The notes beneath the pieces are model-generated. The model was not told where the DNA came from. It saw only the letters and a program-made list of their open reading frames with translations, and searched no databases. Source: Phlebiopsis flavidoalba (lineage: Eukaryota > Basidiomycota > Agaricomycetes > Polyporales > Phanerochaetaceae). Taken from it: a stretch of 64,000 bases of DNA. The translations under genes were made by a program, and so were the position numbers. The stretch spans positions 144,294 through 208,293 of the forward strand of contig JAOCPU010000059.1 in the NCBI GenBank assembly GCA_035772785.1, given 5' to 3'. Of the stretch, positions 60,551 through 64,000 are shown in pieces (within the stretch, counting starts at the first letter, position 1; the number at the start of each line of letters is the position of its first letter).

Positions 60551-61346
60551 ACCCTCGCAATCAACATACCAGCGCCACACCGTGACCAGTGGGGTGGCTC
60601 TTATTTGTGAACCGCCGCAAAGATTCGGACATCGAATGCATGAAGGCCCTCATCGGAGGTCTGGGGTCCAGGCGGTCGGTCGGAAATCAAAAGTGTCAAT
60701 CCCGCAGGGTGGATACAAAACGATGTTCAGGGTAAGCATACACTTGCCACTGCGTCACACAGCCGCCACTGATCATTGCCGTACGCAGAATGCCCCTCCC
60801 AGATACCATCGCGACCTACACTCTACACCTCACCCAGATCTCCGCCATGAAGCCCGCCTACATCCCCAGCTCGTACGCTACGTAACCTGTATTGGACGGA
60901 CCCATCATCACCAAGCCCTCCGACGGCCAAGTCGACAACGGCAAGAAAACTCCTCCGCGGGGTCCCGCACGGACATCGTCGCCGTTTACGGTGGCTTCGT
61001 CAAGTCCGCCCACCTCTGCACCCGAGAGCCACACCGAGGCTCACCTCCGCGGTCCCGCGATGCCGACGCCTGAGGCAGACAAGCGCAACCCGACGCCGAC
61101 AGCGCCTCTTTGTGAATGGCGGAATGATGCTTTGACCAGGCGGAGGCGCTGCTCGTTGCTAGGGCGCGATTGATGCGGCGGTCTTTGGGTTCCCGTGGAT
61201 CACGAACCCGGATCTACAGGACGCGGTTTGAGAAGGGCTTGCCGTTGAATTTTAACGCGGACCTTGCCACCATTTGTATACGGTGTGTCGACGGCGATAT
61301 TAGTGTTGGGTACACTACGTACCCCGTCGCAGAAGGCTCCGCATAA
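60551..61346 (+). pseudogene. Old Yellow Enzyme copy 5, 3' fragment
   Basis: Only the second half of the gene is present. It begins at about 60570 (ACCAGCGCC, the SNQR codons) and shows a WGGS-like stretch, ECMKALIGG-like sequence and VAVYGGFVKSAHLC (about 60980-61020). NPTPTA (about 61090), DAAVFGFPWITNPDLQ (about 61180-61215) and FEKGLPLNF follow. It ends GYTTYPVAEGSA with TAA at 61344-61346. No 5' half, ATG or active-site HSANGY lies upstream, and the preceding DNA is the insertion-derived repeat and the T/G tract. It keeps the C terminus that copy 4 has lost. Shifts are frequent. Confidence 0.85.
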
Positions 61347-61589
61347 ATATCTTTAATTGCGGCTCCTCCTTTTTTTATATCCCGTACCGACCTGTCAATA
61401 CTCAGTAATAGCACAGATATATACGAAGTGGTCTTAAATTTATTTCACGACATGTACTCTATGCTCGTCATATGTAACTGATTAACGGCTTAAATCGAGC
61501 ACTTGAGGAGACGGAGATAAAGTCACACGCCGTCATGGGGATGAAATGCCTTTCATATTGTACAGGGAAGCAAAGTGGCTACACACAAA

Positions 61590-63640
61590 ACTATGCATCA
61601 AAGAGCTTGCAGAACATGTCTTCATCGTGCTTCAGTGCGCATGACCTCTCCGGATGCCATTCCCGCAGCCCATGGTGCTGTCCCCTTGCTCATCATCATA
61701 GGGTAGATGTCCATGTCTGCTTTCCCAGACCCAGTCAAAGTTTACCAACCACACGCACGGTCTTCTTTAGCGGGGTACACATGTAGGACGTTCTGTGCGC
61801 GGCAGATCGCCAAAGACAATGTTTGCCCTTGTGCAACGCGTCCAAAGCCCTTCGTACTTGCTCTTTCAAAGCGCACGGAAGCTTCGTGCGATAATTACGC
61901 CTGTTGGTGGTGCAATGTCCGGCGTCTTGACGGTACACATCAGGTCCTGATGTGCCAGATGCACGGTAATCCATGACCACCATATATGCTTTCTCCGAGG
62001 GACGGTGGGATACATGCGTGCAGCGGCGGCGCAAGACCTGTTCTGCGCAAGCAGGCGATGTGCGTCCTCGTTATATTGCGCTGTAAATTTCACAAAGACG
62101 AGTTGACTCCCCTCCGGCGTGTCCATAGAGGCGAGGTAGAGTGCACGGCGACATCCTGCCCCAGAGAGGTCCCCCATGATGAACCATTCCAATTGAGTTC
62201 TAAATAGGTAGTGGAGGCTGGGCATCTCGACATCCTTGGCGACAGGCGTTGGGTCAGGGTAGAGGTATCATATATTGACTGGCAAAGGTTCGAGAGGGCA
62301 AGTTGTCGTAGTGCTACGCGAAGTCCTGTGAAACAAGTTTGCAGCGCTCGAACCACCTGGACCCAACGCGAAAAGCTAGGTGTTGTAGTTGAATTTGATC
62401 TCGAGGTCGAGCGTGAGCAAGTGGTCAACGTATATCTGGTCAGTGTACACGGCCACCTCGATGTCCAGCCGCGTAGCGCATAATGTCAAGAGGACAACTG
62501 GAAAGTTGGTGGTTATCTTGTTGTCATTCACCTACACATTACCGCTGGCTATCAAAGGGTTCAGAATAATAAACACTGCACACTCACTAGCATTGCAATA
62601 TATTTTTCGTATGAAAGCAGCGTCTGCAGACGAGGATCTGCACTTCCTCCGCGGGAGTTTTCTTCAGCTTGAGAATAGCATACCTAAACTGACCGTCATC
62701 CATGTACCATTGTGACCGTCAGGAAATAGGGACAAGAATAGATCGTCATATTCCAAGGCGTCTTGACGGATGTCCCCATTGTTATAGAAGGCGCCATGCA
62801 ACCTCATGAACTCCATGCACTTTTCAAGGAAGAGAGCGGGCTCGGATGGCGGGATTGAAGGCAGCTGGCCAAGATCCTGCGCCAGGATAGCCAGCTGTCG
62901 GTTGAACAAAGACAACGGAGGCCCGTATAAAAAGCACGGACGACCATAAAGAAGTACATTCCTCAGAGTCGTAGTCTGCACGTTCTGCTCCGATTTCGCC
63001 GATTCTGAGGGGGACGGACCACGACCCAGTTCGGACGCAACGGCCTCGATTGCTGCCAAGAAGTTAACATATATACAAGAGAGTAACATGAGGCGGGCAC
63101 GAACCCTGCTTGTACTGGGAAGGTAATAGTGTTAGAGGAATCGAGGCTTTCATAAAGGCTTTCTATAACTAAAGAGGAGGATTAGAATGTCATTATCCAT
63201 TCCATAAGGTACAAGCTACATGCCTTCTTCGGTGACGAGGATAATGTCTAGCTGACGGTGATCCCGACGCACTGGAAGAACGTCGGAGACAACACTGTAG
63301 TAGGGAACCTGGGTATCCACGGAGCATCTTGAAGCCATTGGCGAGCGCGCTCGAGTAGGTTCTTTTCGGGAAGTACGGCGAGTCCTTCGGGCTGAGGAGT
63401 GAAAGCCAAGTCCAGAAGCCCGGTAGTAAGTATGATGGCTGATACGCACTCTGTATAGCGTGGCACTATGTGGGTCAAGACGCAAGGATCGGGCCAAACG
63501 AGTATGGCCCTGTTCCATGAGAGCATTGTATACGGATATCATGATTGTCAGGTGAGTTTTGTCTTCATCAATGAAGCCCAATGTGTGGAAGAATTCTGTG
63601 GGATGAGGGTAGCAGAGAGAGAAGCTGACCGACATGGTGG
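61590..63640 (-). CDS. fungal protein kinase-like protein
   Basis: A start at about 63635 (MSVSFSLCYPHPTEFFHTLG) leads to WLQDAPWIPRF and an N-terminal helical block (SIPPSEPALFLEKCMEFMRL, about 62855-62795). A central block FNYNTQLFALGPG follows. Then comes the kinase-like lobe: LVFVKFTAQYNEDAHRLLAQ (about 62105-62045), where the VKF Lys could bind ATP. VYMVVMDY (about 61985) and EQVRRALDALHKG (about 61860-61820) follow. FDWV-like sequence near 61730 stands where a DFG-like motif is expected. This pattern recalls the expanded kinase-like families of basidiomycetes. Catalytic loop residues are not readable because of shifts, so activity cannot be judged. Start and end are approximate. Confidence 0.5.
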
Positions 63641-63739
63641 TAGCAGTAAGTACACAACATGTGAGGGCCACAGGCCGAACGACCATAACTCCGCCACGTG
63701 AGGCAGAGCTACTTAGGCGCTACCGCCAGACAGCGACTC

Positions 63740-63790
63740 TTTTGTTTTTTTTTAAAAAAAAAAAAAAAAAAAAAGAAAAAAAAAACTCTG
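63740..63790. repeat. homopolymer block (T run then A runs)
   Basis: A nine-base T run is followed directly by about 21 A residues, a G and more A. It lies upstream of the kinase-like gene. Nothing else is seen from here to the window end. Confidence 0.8.
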
Positions 63791-64000
63791 TGTATTATAC
63801 TGCGAGCCGCAAGAGCTCATGAGCAGTGTTGGACACATTGTTTCCACCTGATTATTCCTCATGAGGGTCGCTTTCATCACCGTCCACTGCCCCACTAGGT
63901 GGAGACAGAGCGCCTAGACTGCGCAAGTGGCAAGCTCAAAGGCCGCTCGCGCCCAATCCTCCGGGTCCCACGTCTTGTTACATAAATGATCGTCTATGGT

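Noticed and set aside
59979..61073. Long plus-strand open frame of 364 codons
   Set aside because: Its first half is the T/G-rich tract read as Phe-rich nonsense and its second half runs out of frame through the OYE fragment.
55238..61262. LTR pair flanking a retrotransposon
   Set aside because: The direct repeats contain OYE exons, and gene similarity continues past the right-hand repeat, so they are segmental duplicates rather than LTRs.
44543..61346. Secondary-metabolite cluster around the OYE genes
   Set aside because: No polyketide or peptide synthase, terpene cyclase, P450 or transporter is seen nearby.
1..64000. tRNA, rRNA, CRISPR or prokaryotic features
   Set aside because: No cloverleaf with a matching T-loop, no rRNA segment and no regular repeat-spacer array was found by eye. 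A dedicated tRNA scan could still find one interrupted by an intron.

Overview
The window reads as nuclear DNA of a filamentous basidiomycete, most likely an Agaricomycete. The order Polyporales is only a guess. The evidence is short GT-AG introns of about 50-65 nt cutting conserved proteins into many exons, GC-rich exons, CT-rich tracts before start codons, a Zn(2)-Cys(6) transcription factor and a SKN1/KRE6 glucan-assembly protein. I saw nothing prokaryotic, no rRNA and no convincing tRNA. Nearly every conserved gene changes reading frame repeatedly within single exons, usually at short homopolymers. Gene spans below are therefore envelopes inferred from conserved blocks, not single open frames.

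Layout. 1-4,000: no recognisable gene. 4,022-6,435 (+): very GC-rich pentatricopeptide-repeat-like gene. 7,164-10,211 (+): Zn(2)-Cys(6) transcription factor. 10,959-12,868 (+): SUMO-activating enzyme subunit AOS1. 13,223-14,627 (-): dihydrofolate/folylpolyglutamate synthase, divergent from 14,906-19,571 (+): SMC6. 20,395-21,865 (+): two-segment membrane protein of unknown role. 22,483-26,935 (-): Ulp2-type SUMO protease. 27,750-30,300 (-): an unidentified coding-like stretch and a dynamin remnant. 31,824-34,178 (+): SKN1/KRE6 family. 36,033-36,770 (+): unidentified. 37,182-43,273 (-): PX-PH phospholipase D.

From 44,543 to 61,346 lies a tandem array of Old Yellow Enzyme (OYE) genes, all on the + strand. 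Copies 1-3 are full length, and copy 3 is the best preserved. Copy 4 is disrupted by a small transposon-like insertion, and copy 5 is a 3' fragment. Between copies 4 and 5 sit a minus-strand retroelement gag-like region with a zinc knuckle, a cluster of ACCTGC motifs and a T/G-rich tract. 61,590-63,640 (-) holds a fungal kinase-like gene.

Functionally, AOS1 (SUMO activation), SMC6 (core of the SMC5/6 complex, which carries a SUMO ligase) and the Ulp2-like protease (SUMO chain removal) lie within 16 kb. This is an unusual grouping of one pathway. The best candidates for something new are this grouping, the OYE array with its staged decay, and a 12-nt micro-exon inside the SMC6 P-loop.
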